This document shows, piece after piece, positions 6,544 through 14,088 of a stretch of DNA of 16,166 nt. Every line of letters begins with the position of its first letter. Within the stretch, counting starts at the first letter, position 1. The notes under the pieces are model-generated. The model searched no databases. It worked only from the letters and a program-made list of their open reading frames with translations, and was not told the DNA's origin. The translations under genes were made by a program, and so were the position numbers. Source of the stretch: JAIVJN01 sp036732565 (GTDB taxonomy: Bacteria > Acidobacteriota > Vicinamibacteria > Vicinamibacterales > UBA2999); contig DAINCF010000113.1 of the NCBI GenBank assembly GCA_036732565.1, positions 1 through 16,166 of the forward strand, given 5' to 3'.

Positions 6544-7322
6544 CCCAGCAGCGAGCGCGGCGTGGCGTCCAGCTCCAAGATTTCGAGCGGTGCCACCGTC
6601 GATGCGCTCAACGCCGCGCTGGCCTCCTGCAGCTGTCGCACGGACGGCGGTTCTCCGTGGCGGACCGTCCCGAACCACACCAGCACGTGCTCGCCCTCGC
6701 GGACCGGCAGCCCCTTGAAGGTGTTCGGCGCAGGCTCTGTCAGGAAAATGGATTCGACCTGCACCCCGTGGCGTCGCAGCTCTGGAACGACCTGCTGTTC
6801 GAATCGCGAGACCACCAAGCCGTCCGCTGGCTGGCGCAAGCGGTGAATCACCGCGAGGACCGGCACAGCCCTTCGCTCCTCGCCGACGGCCGGCCGACGG
6901 CTCACATCGAGGTGTAACACCGTATCCGATCGCGCGGGCCTGAGCAGATGGACATCGCTGACGTCCAGCATCGTGACGTTGGCTGCAGCCTTGTGTTCGG
7001 CCCAGACCGGCCCTCCATAGAATTGCTCCAAGGCCGCGTGGCGACTCGACATGTCGGCGAAACCGCGAATCCACACGAATCGATCGGCGCGGCGGCGATC
7101 GCGAAACTGACCGGCGATCCTCATGCCCACCGCTTCCTGGGTTTCGACGAAGTGTCGATCGAACAGCGCAATCAGGGCGTCACGCTGTCCGGGTTTCAGG
7201 GTGTACTGCCGCAATTCCAGCACTGGGCAGCAGTCGCGTGCCGACGAGGCCGGCGACGCGGTCGTCGCCGACACGGTGCCCATCGCCGCGAGAGCCATCA
7301 GGAAGAGTAGACGCACCGGCAT
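6534..7322 (-). CDS. Exported NIPSNAP-family protein
   Basis: A 262-residue protein with an N-terminal signal peptide (hydrophobic 3-16, likely cut near VSA-TT or TASP). The mature part starts with a CC pair (31-32), then LELRQYTLKPGQRDALIALF (35-54), the hallmark of NIPSNAP domains (dimeric alpha/beta-barrel, ferredoxin-like). The first domain covers about 34-130, ending around GGPVWAEHKAAANVTMLDVSDVHLL. Residues 130-262 form a second alpha/beta region that may be a diverged repeat. No reaction is known; related folds include small monooxygenases. Export of a NIPSNAP domain is less common than cytoplasmic forms. The ATG at 7322 has no clear Shine-Dalgarno, but the signal peptide begins there. 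It diverges from the DUF5916 gene and ends inside the tail of tetR. Confidence 0.83.
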   Translation of the reverse strand: MPVRLLFLMALAAMGTVSATTASPASSARDCCPVLELRQYTLKPGQRDALIALFDRHFVETQEAVGMRIAGQFRDRRRADRFVWIRGFADMSSRHAALEQFYGGPVWAEHKAAANVTMLDVSDVHLLRPARSDTVLHLDVSRRPAVGEERRAVPVLAVIHRLRQPADGLVVSRFEQQVVPELRRHGVQVESIFLTEPAPNTFKGLPVREGEHVLVWFGTVRHGEPPSVRQLQEASAALSASTVAPLEILELDATPRSLLGHP

Positions 7323-7415
7323 GGTGACGAATATGCCACTCGATTGAGCACGGTAACGCAGCGTCGCGCGACCACGATCGGGTTACCCGCCGCTCCTGGT
7401 CGGCATAGTGCAGAC

Positions 7416-9695
7416 ATGGAGCAGTGGAGCAGGGGCGTTGCGCTCGTGGCGCTCGCGGCGTGCGCATCGCCGGCGTGGGCACAATCCACGTCGGGATCCG
7501 CGGGCGCGGTGCGCCCGATGCGATTCGAGCAGGCGCCCGTCATCGACGGCCACATCGACGATGACGTGTGGTCGAGCGCGGCGCGGATCGACAGTTTCCG
7601 GCAGGTGCAGCCGGGCGATAACCTCGAGCCGTCCGAGCGCACCGAGGTGCTGATCGGATACGACGGCCGCGCGCTCTATCTCGCGTTCCGCGCCAGCGAC
7701 GCCTCAGGGCGGGTGCGAGCCACCGTCGCCCGTCGCGATGCGATTACCGACGATGACGTCATCGGTGTGTATCTCGATACCTTTCGCGATCAGCGCCGCG
7801 CCTACTACATCTTCTTCAATCCCTACGGCATTCAGGCCGATGGCATCTACACCGAAGGGAAGCTCGACCCCGATCTGACGGTGGACCTGGTCATCGACTC
7901 CAAGGGCACCGTCGACGCCGATGGCTACACCGTCGAAGCCGCGATTCCGTTCGCCTCGCTGCGCTATCGCAGCGGGGAATCGCCCACCTGGGGCCTGCAT
8001 GTCCAGCGCTTCATCCGGCGCGACCGAAACGAGCAGATCTCCTGGATGCCGCTGTCGCGCGATCGCTCCAGTCTTCTCGATCAGGCCGGGCAGCTTGGCG
8101 AATTCAGCAACGTCGGCGAGGGGCGTCTGCTCGAGATCATCGGCACCGGTGTCAGCACCCAGGCCGGCGAGTTGACGAGGGAAGGCTTTCGTGAAGGGAA
8201 GGTGGATCCCGAGCCCGGGGTCACGGTCAACCTGGGCATCACGCCGACGATGAACGCGGCCTTCACCGCGAATCCAGACTTCGCGCAGGTCGAAGCCGAT
8301 CAGCTCGTGCTCACCGTGAACCAACGCTTCCCGATCTTCTACGACGAAAAACGTCCGTTCTTTCTGGAAGGCATCGACACGTTTCAAACGCCGATCACCG
8401 TCATTCACACGAGAACGATGGTGGCCCCCGACTACGCCGTCAAGCTGACCGGCAAGCAAGGTCGCACCACCGTCGGTGTCCTTTTTGCCGAAGACCATTC
8501 GACGAAGACGGCGGCACGAGTCAAGCGCGACGTCGGACGTGATTCGACGATCGGCCTGACGTTGACGAGCCTGGATGACGGGAGCCAAGACAGCAGCCTT
8601 GTGAGCGCTGACGCACGCGTGCGCTTGAGCGACACGACCGTGGTGACGACGCAAGTCGCGAGCACCTTTGCCGACGTGCCGTTCCGCGACGCGCTGCGTG
8701 GTGGGACGTATCAACGCTATGGCGCGGGCCTCGGCTACTACGCGAGGCTCGAGCGCCGCGGCCGACACTGGCAGACCGTCGTCACTTCGTCGGGCTCGAG
8801 TCCCGACTACCGCGCCGATCTCGGCTTTACGCGACGCGTCAACACCAACGCGATCAACGTCAACACCACCTACAACTCCGAGCCGCGCCCGAATGCGCGG
8901 CTGATCTCCTGGAGGCTGACGAACATCTCGCACGCGCAGTGGGACTGGCAGGGCCGCGCCAACTTCGTCTACGTGTATCCGCAGGCAGAGTTGACGCTCA
9001 GGCGCCGCGGCTTCGTGCGCGCGTATGCGTTCAGCGACTACGAGCGCCTGTTCGAGGAGGAGTTTGGCGTACGGCGCGGGCCTGGCCGCGCGGGCGCGTT
9101 CATCGGCGACAGCGAACGCTCGACCCATTGGAAGGGCTACTTCCTCGAGATTGGCAGCGCGCCGACCGAAGCGCTGACGTTCTCGATCAACCACTCGGAC
9201 AGCTGGGACGTCTACGACTACGACTTCGGCGCGGCCCCGAAGTACCCGCGCGTCAGCCCGGCCGCGCTCACCGATCCCGATGCGCCGTTCGATCCCGGGC
9301 CGGCGACGTCGCGGACCGTCGGCGGCACGGTGACGTGGCGGCCGGTCGATGCCCTCCGCACCTCGGTCGACGCCAGCCGCAATCGCCTCGTGCGCAACGA
9401 CACTGGGCTGACCGCGTACGACGCGACGCTCGTGAGCTGGCACACGACGTATCAGTTCACGCCGTTCACGTTCCTGCGGCTGCGCACCGACTGGGACTCC
9501 GCCGGCGCCACCATGCGCGGGCAGTATCTGTTTGGCTGGACGCCGAGTCCGGGAACGGCGGTCTACGCCGGGTACAACGACGCGGCGACCATCGATGGCT
9601 TCGATCGCTTCAGCGGCGCGCCGGTTCCCGGATACCGGCGCACCGGACGAACTGTATTCGTCAAGGTGTCCTACTTGCTGCGGACGGTGTTCTGA
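7416..9695 (+). CDS. CBM9-like / DUF5916 outer-membrane protein
   Basis: A 759-residue exported protein. The signal peptide is residues 1-22 (AWA-QS). A CBM9-like beta-sandwich follows at about 38-205: PVIDGHIDDDVWSSA at 41-55, VLIGYDGRALYLAFRASD at 78-95, and the YYIFFNPYGIQADGIY strand pair. The rest is a DUF5916 domain with FFLEGIDTF and many amphipathic strands with alternating aromatic residues. It ends TVFVKVSYLLRTVF, with a terminal Phe as in outer-membrane beta-barrels. It probably forms a surface barrel that binds or imports carbohydrate-like substrates, although no substrate is demonstrated for the family. The start at ATG 7416 fits the signal peptide; an in-frame TTG at 7344 would bury it. 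No strong Shine-Dalgarno is seen. The ECF sigma gene follows 53 bp downstream. Confidence 0.88.
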   Translation: MEQWSRGVALVALAACASPAWAQSTSGSAGAVRPMRFEQAPVIDGHIDDDVWSSAARIDSFRQVQPGDNLEPSERTEVLIGYDGRALYLAFRASDASGRVRATVARRDAITDDDVIGVYLDTFRDQRRAYYIFFNPYGIQADGIYTEGKLDPDLTVDLVIDSKGTVDADGYTVEAAIPFASLRYRSGESPTWGLHVQRFIRRDRNEQISWMPLSRDRSSLLDQAGQLGEFSNVGEGRLLEIIGTGVSTQAGELTREGFREGKVDPEPGVTVNLGITPTMNAAFTANPDFAQVEADQLVLTVNQRFPIFYDEKRPFFLEGIDTFQTPITVIHTRTMVAPDYAVKLTGKQGRTTVGVLFAEDHSTKTAARVKRDVGRDSTIGLTLTSLDDGSQDSSLVSADARVRLSDTTVVTTQVASTFADVPFRDALRGGTYQRYGAGLGYYARLERRGRHWQTVVTSSGSSPDYRADLGFTRRVNTNAINVNTTYNSEPRPNARLISWRLTNISHAQWDWQGRANFVYVYPQAELTLRRRGFVRAYAFSDYERLFEEEFGVRRGPGRAGAFIGDSERSTHWKGYFLEIGSAPTEALTFSINHSDSWDVYDYDFGAAPKYPRVSPAALTDPDAPFDPGPATSRTVGGTVTWRPVDALRTSVDASRNRLVRNDTGLTAYDATLVSWHTTYQFTPFTFLRLRTDWDSAGATMRGQYLFGWTPSPGTAVYAGYNDAATIDGFDRFSGAPVPGYRRTGRTVFVKVSYLLRTVF

Positions 9696-9748
9696 TAGGT
9701 GAGAGGCCGGGTGAACGCTAGACTAAGTCGAGCATTCGCACCCGATTG

Positions 9749-10321
9749 ATGCAGAACCCACACGCGCCGCCGACCGAAGATCCGAGGCTGCGCATTCTGA
9801 TGGCTGAATACCAGGGCGGCAGCGTCGAGGCCTTCGACCGATTGCACGATGCGCTCGCGGCCGATCTGAAAGCGTACCTGACGAGGCTGTCGCGGGACCC
9901 CACTCGAGCCGACGACCTGCTCCAGGAAACGTTCCTCCAGATCCATCGGTCACGCGCGGCGCACACGCCGGGCGAGCCGGTGCGGCCGTGGGTCTTTGCC
10001 ATCGCCAAGCGCGTGTTCCTGATGTATCGACGGAGCAGCACCCGCCGTGCGCGACACGAGCAGCTCTCCGTTGAGGCGCGCGGAGATACGCCTTCGGTGT
10101 CGACCCAGACGGAGCGGCTGCACGCCCGCCAGGAAGTCGAATCGGTGCTGCGTCATCTACCAGCGGACGGCCGCCGCGCGTTCGTGCTTCATCATCTGTG
10201 GGGGCTGTCGTTCAAGGAGGTCGGCGCCAAGCTGGGGATCAAGCCCGGGGCCGCCAAGATTCGATCGAGTCGCGCCGCACGGGTCATGCGTGCGTGGCTG
10301 CGAGGGCGTCGCGATGACTGA
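9749..10321 (+). CDS. ECF-type RNA polymerase sigma factor
   Basis: A 190-residue sigma-70-family factor of ECF type. Region 2 spans about 26-100, with RADDLLQETFLQIHRS (53-68, core binding) and PWVFAIAKRVFLMYRRSSTRR (80-100, -10 melting and recognition). Region 4 spans about 128-185, with VLRHLPADGRRAFVLHHLWGL and the helix-turn-helix SFKEVGAKLGIKPGAAKIRS (154-173). Regions 1 and 3 are absent, as expected. The start is ATG 9749; a TTG immediately before it is a less likely alternative. Its stop overlaps the next gene by eight bases, a strong sign that the next gene is its anti-sigma factor. The regulon is unknown; the DUF5916 gene upstream is a candidate only by proximity. Confidence 0.93.
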   Translation: MQNPHAPPTEDPRLRILMAEYQGGSVEAFDRLHDALAADLKAYLTRLSRDPTRADDLLQETFLQIHRSRAAHTPGEPVRPWVFAIAKRVFLMYRRSSTRRARHEQLSVEARGDTPSVSTQTERLHARQEVESVLRHLPADGRRAFVLHHLWGLSFKEVGAKLGIKPGAAKIRSSRAARVMRAWLRGRRDD

Positions 10322-10991
10322 TCCCGTCTCTCGTTCGGGTGGCACGTATCGCGACGAGATCGTCGGCAGCCTCACTCCGGTCCGCCCGCTGCCGAGATCG
10401 TCGCGGCGCGTGTGGACGTTGGTGCCGCTCGGTCTGCTGCTGGCCGTCACGGCGCCGCTGGCGACCGGAGCGCGGGGGGACCTGGACGCCTATGCGCCGC
10501 TGCTCACGTGGGGCCTCACCAGCCTGCAGGCACTGCTCGGTCTGTGGCTCCTCGCACTCGGCTTCCGCGAAGCGGTGCCCGGTCGCAACGTCTCAGGGCG
10601 GGCCCTCGCGTTCGCGAGCGTGCTGACGGTGTTGCTCGTGCTCGGGGTGACCATCCTCACGGACGCGGCGAGCCACACCGTGGTTCCGGCTGGGCGAGAG
10701 TGGCAGTACTGGATCGAGTGCGTGGTGTGGCCGCTGGCGGTTGGCGCGCCGTTCATGATCCTGACGACGCTCATGGCGGCCCGCGCGTTTCCCACGCGGC
10801 CGGCCATCACCGGTGCCTTGTGCGGGACGTCGGCGGGCATCCTGTCCGATGCCGGGTGGCGGCTGGCGTGCTGGATCTCCGAGCCCGCGCACATGATCGG
10901 CGCGCATGGCCTCGCTGTGCTGGGGCTTGCCGTCGCCGGATCCCTGTTGGCGGTCGTCGTCGATCGCTCGCGCTGGAGAAGGCTTGGGTAG
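10314..10991 (+). CDS. NrsF-like (DUF1109) membrane anti-sigma factor
   Basis: A 225-residue protein. The short cytoplasmic N-terminus (1-31) contains EIVGSLTPVRPLPRSSRR, as in NrsF/DUF1109 negative regulators of ECF sigma factors. About six hydrophobic segments follow (near 33-51, 62-82, 97-116, 134-155, 164-182, 197-216). Cysteines lie at 136, 170 and 186. The 50-residue gap between Cys136 and Cys186 agrees, as I recall it, with the two conserved metal-sensing cysteines of Caulobacter NrsF. It would hold the sigma factor at the membrane and release it on a stress signal. The ATG at 10314 lies inside the sigma gene (8-base overlap), so the two are translationally coupled. Its TAG stop falls in the GTAG head of a REP element. 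Family call is from topology, motif and context. Confidence 0.82.
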   Translation: MTDPVSRSGGTYRDEIVGSLTPVRPLPRSSRRVWTLVPLGLLLAVTAPLATGARGDLDAYAPLLTWGLTSLQALLGLWLLALGFREAVPGRNVSGRALAFASVLTVLLVLGVTILTDAASHTVVPAGREWQYWIECVVWPLAVGAPFMILTTLMAARAFPTRPAITGALCGTSAGILSDAGWRLACWISEPAHMIGAHGLAVLGLAVAGSLLAVVVDRSRWRRLG

Positions 10992-11012
10992 GGGCGGCTC
11001 GCGAGCCGCCCC
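10988..11012. repeat. GTAG-headed REP-like palindrome (singlet)
   Basis: GTAG (10988-10991) is followed by a 22-bp perfect palindrome (10991-11012) with arms GGGGCGGCTC and GAGCCGCCCC around GC. REP elements characteristically have a GTAG-type head and a GC-rich palindrome, and a related doublet occurs at 15134-15189. The head supplies the TAG stop codon of the NrsF-like gene. The hairpin could also act as a transcription terminator or mRNA stabiliser, although no T-run follows. Confidence 0.7.
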
Positions 11013-11045
11013 ACCATGTCCCATCGCGATGCTGCCTGGTTGGCT

Positions 11046-11079
11046 GCCTATTTAACAAATTAAATTTCCTAAAATAGGC
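11046..11079. promoter_or_regulatory. AT-rich inverted repeat upstream of the ArsR gene
   Basis: GCCTATTT (11046-11053) and AAATAGGC (11072-11079) form a perfect 8-bp inverted repeat separated by 18 AT-rich bases, just before the ArsR-type gene. TAAAAT at 11070-11075 is a candidate -10 inside the right arm; no good -35 is evident. The placement suits an operator for the ArsR-type regulator, but a long-loop RNA hairpin is also possible. Confidence 0.5.
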
Positions 11080-11091
11080 TTGGGTCACCAC

Positions 11092-11739
11092 ATGGCAGCT
11101 GAACGCATCGCCCTCGTCGAGGAGCCGGAGCGCGTGCGGGTGGCGCTGTCGCCCATGCGGCGAAAGCTGCTGGAGCGCCTGCGCACGCCAGCCTCTGCCA
11201 CCGAGCTCGCGTCGGAGCTGACGCTGGGTCGGCAGCGTGTGAACTATCACTTGCGGACCCTCGAGGCGGCGGGGCTGATCGAGCTGGTCGAAGAGCGCCA
11301 GCGTCGCGGCTGCGTCGAACGCGTGCTCGCCGTGCGCGCCGAGGCGTTCGTCGTCGACCCGTCGGTGATGGGCCCACGTGATGTGTCGGCGGCGCGCGCG
11401 TCCGCGCAAGACCGGTTCGCCGCCGAGCACCTGATCGATTCCGCCGCGGCCATCGTCCGCGACGTGGGTCGTATGCAGGCGCGCGCCGAGCGGCAGGGAA
11501 AGCGCCTGCTGGTGTTCACGCTCGACACCGACGTCAGCTTTGCGACTCCGGCCGATCTCGAGCGCTTCGTTACGGCGCTGAGCGAGTTCGTGACCCGCGA
11601 GGCCTCGAAGTCCCAGACCTCCAACGGCGGACGCCGCTATCGCATCGTCGTCGGTGGGCATCCCGCGCCTCGGACAGGAGACCAACATGAAGGACCCCGA
11701 TCGCGTCCTCGTCGAGATTCTCGTCGCCGCACCCATTGA
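11092..11739 (+). CDS. ArsR-type winged-helix regulator paired with an SRPBCC gene
   Basis: A 215-residue regulator. The N-terminal winged helix (about 10-85) contains RVRVALSPMRRKLLERLR, then TPASATELASELTLGRQRV and NYHLRTLEAAGLIELVEER (32-69), an ArsR-like recognition helix and wing. Residues 100-190 are helical with FTLDTDVSFATPADLERFV and RRYRIVVGGHPAPR, as in helix-turn-helix proteins encoded beside SRPBCC genes. It has no obvious metal-binding cysteine pair. The ATG at 11092 is favoured; a TTG at 11080 would add four residues. Neither has a good Shine-Dalgarno. Its end overlaps the SRPBCC start by 53 bases, and the last 17 residues (from about 199) are Arg-rich and unlike a conserved tail, so an earlier stop may have been lost. 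It probably controls this two-gene unit. Confidence 0.88.
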   Translation: MAAERIALVEEPERVRVALSPMRRKLLERLRTPASATELASELTLGRQRVNYHLRTLEAAGLIELVEERQRRGCVERVLAVRAEAFVVDPSVMGPRDVSAARASAQDRFAAEHLIDSAAAIVRDVGRMQARAERQGKRLLVFTLDTDVSFATPADLERFVTALSEFVTREASKSQTSNGGRRYRIVVGGHPAPRTGDQHEGPRSRPRRDSRRRTH

Positions 11740-12424
11740 TGACGTCTGGCGCGCGCTGCGCGATCCAGCGGAGCTCCGGCGCTGGTTCGGATGGGATCAT
11801 GCGGGACTGACCGAGGAGCTCGCCTTCATCTTCGGCGGCGAAGGCCAGGCATCGGACGCCACCCATACGCTGCAGATGGAAGCGGATCGATACACGCTCG
11901 AGGCCCGCGGCACGCACACCATCGTGCGGTTGATCCGATCGGCGCCAGTCACCGATTCAAGCTGGACGGGCATCTACGACGATATCGTCGAAGGATGGCT
12001 GACGTTCACGCAGCAGCTTCGGTTCGCGCTCGAACGCCATCGCGGCGCAGACCGTCGCACGCTCTATCTGAACGGACGTGCCAAAACGTCTGGTTCGCTG
12101 CCGCCCGATGCGCTCGGCCTGTCTGGCCTCATGACCGTACCGATCGGCCAGCGCTACACCGCGACCACGGCCATGGGCGATGCGTTCGCGGGTGAGGTCT
12201 GGTTTCGGTCCGCGTCTCAGGTCGGGTTGACCGTCGACGGATACGGTGATGGTCTCGTCATCCTGGGCACGCGTCCGACGACGGCCAAATCTCCGCACGG
12301 CGGTGGAAGCGCAGTCATCACGACCTATCGGCTGGATGACGAGGCGTTCGCCGGCCTGCGCGATCGCTGGACCACGTGGTGGAGCCATCGCTACGAGGTG
12401 ATCGAGATTCAGCCGAACGCGTAG
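11687..12424 (+). CDS. SRPBCC (START/AHSA1-like) domain protein
   Basis: A 245-residue cytoplasmic protein. Its N-terminal segment (VLVEILVAAPIDDVWRALRD at 7-26, then PAELRRWFGWDHAG) is the standard opening of AHSA1-like SRPBCC domains, which form a hydrophobic ligand cavity. ERHRGADRRTLYLNG follows near 112-126. The C-terminal half (about 130-245) looks like a second, diverged half ending in RLDDEAFAGLRDRWTTWWSHRYEVI. The ligand or reaction is unknown. AGGAG (11676-11680) lies 6 bases before the ATG at 11687, which makes this start firm even though it is inside the end of the ArsR gene. ArsR-AHSA1 pairs are common stress-response modules. It ends 13 bp from the convergent MBL gene, with no terminator visible between them. 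Confidence 0.88.
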   Translation: MKDPDRVLVEILVAAPIDDVWRALRDPAELRRWFGWDHAGLTEELAFIFGGEGQASDATHTLQMEADRYTLEARGTHTIVRLIRSAPVTDSSWTGIYDDIVEGWLTFTQQLRFALERHRGADRRTLYLNGRAKTSGSLPPDALGLSGLMTVPIGQRYTATTAMGDAFAGEVWFRSASQVGLTVDGYGDGLVILGTRPTTAKSPHGGGSAVITTYRLDDEAFAGLRDRWTTWWSHRYEVIEIQPNA

Positions 12425-12437
12425 AGAACCTCGAGCA

Positions 12438-14072
12438 CTACCGGACGCCTGCGCGGTCGGTCTTGAACGCGCTGGTGAAGTCCGTCCACGGCACGGGCTT
12501 GCCGTGCACGGGGACGATCTGGGCGACCTCGAGTCCGAGTCTGGTGACGGCCGTGTGGAAGCTGGTCTGATCGCGAGTCGGTGTGGCGAGCCGCGGTTTG
12601 TCGGTGTCGAAGAGATCGGCTTCGAACAACAACTTCTCGGTCGGCAGGAACGCCATCAGCATGCCTTCGACGTGCTGCAGCGGATGGACGTAGTAGATGT
12701 TCAGGTTCCGCGTGCCGTCGCTGATGATGAAGTTCTCTCGAATGGCCTCGTAGTAATAGCCCTCCGCGAGCTCTGTCGGCGGCCACAGCGAGACCATGTC
12801 CGGCTTCAACGTGCGCTGCGCGTAGTTGAGGACATCGCGCGTCAAGAAGTCGTAGTTCTTCCAGTGGGAGACGATGGTGGCGCCGATGTGCATGTAGGTG
12901 CGGAGGCCGCCGGCGTGGTCGAAGTGCTGGTGAGAATTGATCACCCAGCGGATCGGCTTGTCCGGTATCAATTTGACGATCGCCTCGATCACCGCCAGGC
13001 TGCGTTCCTCGTCCAGCGGCGCTTCGAAGACGGCGATGGCATCCTTGAACTCGACGGCGATGCTGTTGTGCGATCCCCCGCCCAACAGATAGACCCCCTC
13101 GGCGAGCTTTTGCGTCTCCACTCTGACGGGAAACGTGGCCTGCCGCACGGAGTCGGGCACGGCGGGCGTCGGCGGACACTGGTTTGCCCGCACGTCCTTC
13201 AACGTGCCGCCGAACGCGTTGTGACCGGCCGTGATGTTCTGTGCGCCGTAGTTGTCGTCCCACCCCTGATGTGAGTGCCATCCGGTGGGAAACCGGATTC
13301 CGTTGCCGAGATCGACGTAGCTGTCGTTGGTGAATTCGTGCTCGTAGTTCATGTCTCCAAGCACGGGATGCGGCGCCCAGGTATGGATGCGTGGGAGCAG
13401 GTTCTCCTGGTTGATCGTCGCGTCGACACGGTACTTGCCGTTGAGCGTGATCGAGACCACCCGTACCTTGGCGGGCTTCACCTCTGGGCCGTCACGACCC
13501 ATTTCCCCGAGCTCCCACCGCCAGGTGGCCTTCGGGTTCGCTCCCGGCATCCGCGCGGCTTTCAGGAAGCCGGGCGGGTTCAGCCACAGCTCGAGGGCGT
13601 AGATCTCGGCGAGCTCCGTCGGCGTGGGCACGGGCTTGGCGTTGGCGCCGTCCATCTGCCACGCGTGGCGGCCCGACAACACGAAAGTCTGGTGCGGGTT
13701 CTGCTGCAGCGGCCCGTCGGTCCATCCGATGCCGTATTTCCACGCGGCGGGATTCAGACCCGGCTTGCGATCGAACTCCTCGGTCATCGTCCCGGCTTCC
13801 CAGTTCATGGTTCGGGTGTAGTTGGCCAGGGAATCGATGCGGGGCCAATCGACGTTGCGTGCCGACTCGAACTGCTGTCCGACGGCGCCGCCATAGGCGG
13901 TGCCGGAAATCGTGATGCACTTCAAGTTGTCCGCGCCGATGGCCTTGGCGGCCGCGTCCAGAATCGGCGCCGGGTCGAGGTATCCAGGCGGAAATGGCTG
14001 CGTGGCCACGCGGGCGCCCATCAGCGCCACACCGACCGCCAGGATCGTCGACACGCTATACCGTTTCGCCAT
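12438..14072 (-). CDS. Exported MBL-fold metallo-hydrolase
   Basis: A 544-residue protein with an N-terminal hydrophobic signal segment (6-24, then TQPFPPG). Residues about 30-310 form an N-terminal domain of unknown function with many Trp residues. The metallo-beta-lactamase fold covers about 320-544. The metal-binding motif HQHFDH is complete at 381-386 (NSHQHFDHAGG). Candidate further ligands are H467 (PLQHVEG), D486 (EADLFD) and H523 (PVHGKPVPW), so the site looks intact for two metals. The substrate is unknown; the fold includes lactonases, esterases and phosphodiesterases. GGAGGG precedes the ATG at 14072. It diverges from ferrochelatase across 39 bp holding a perfect palindrome. Confidence 0.9.
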   Translation of the reverse strand: MAKRYSVSTILAVGVALMGARVATQPFPPGYLDPAPILDAAAKAIGADNLKCITISGTAYGGAVGQQFESARNVDWPRIDSLANYTRTMNWEAGTMTEEFDRKPGLNPAAWKYGIGWTDGPLQQNPHQTFVLSGRHAWQMDGANAKPVPTPTELAEIYALELWLNPPGFLKAARMPGANPKATWRWELGEMGRDGPEVKPAKVRVVSITLNGKYRVDATINQENLLPRIHTWAPHPVLGDMNYEHEFTNDSYVDLGNGIRFPTGWHSHQGWDDNYGAQNITAGHNAFGGTLKDVRANQCPPTPAVPDSVRQATFPVRVETQKLAEGVYLLGGGSHNSIAVEFKDAIAVFEAPLDEERSLAVIEAIVKLIPDKPIRWVINSHQHFDHAGGLRTYMHIGATIVSHWKNYDFLTRDVLNYAQRTLKPDMVSLWPPTELAEGYYYEAIRENFIISDGTRNLNIYYVHPLQHVEGMLMAFLPTEKLLFEADLFDTDKPRLATPTRDQTSFHTAVTRLGLEVAQIVPVHGKPVPWTDFTSAFKTDRAGVR

Positions 14073-14088
14073 GAGTCCCTCCAGTCAG

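Noticed and set aside
7704..9443. Minus-strand open frame of 579 codons opposite the DUF5916 gene
   Set aside because: It shows no family motifs, is rich in Arg/Ala/Val as expected from antisense codons of a GC-rich gene, and the plus-strand gene is clearly real.
10807..11736. 309-codon minus-strand frame opposite the NrsF-like and ArsR genes
   Set aside because: It is antisense to two well-supported genes and spans their promoter region and a REP element; no domain is recognisable.
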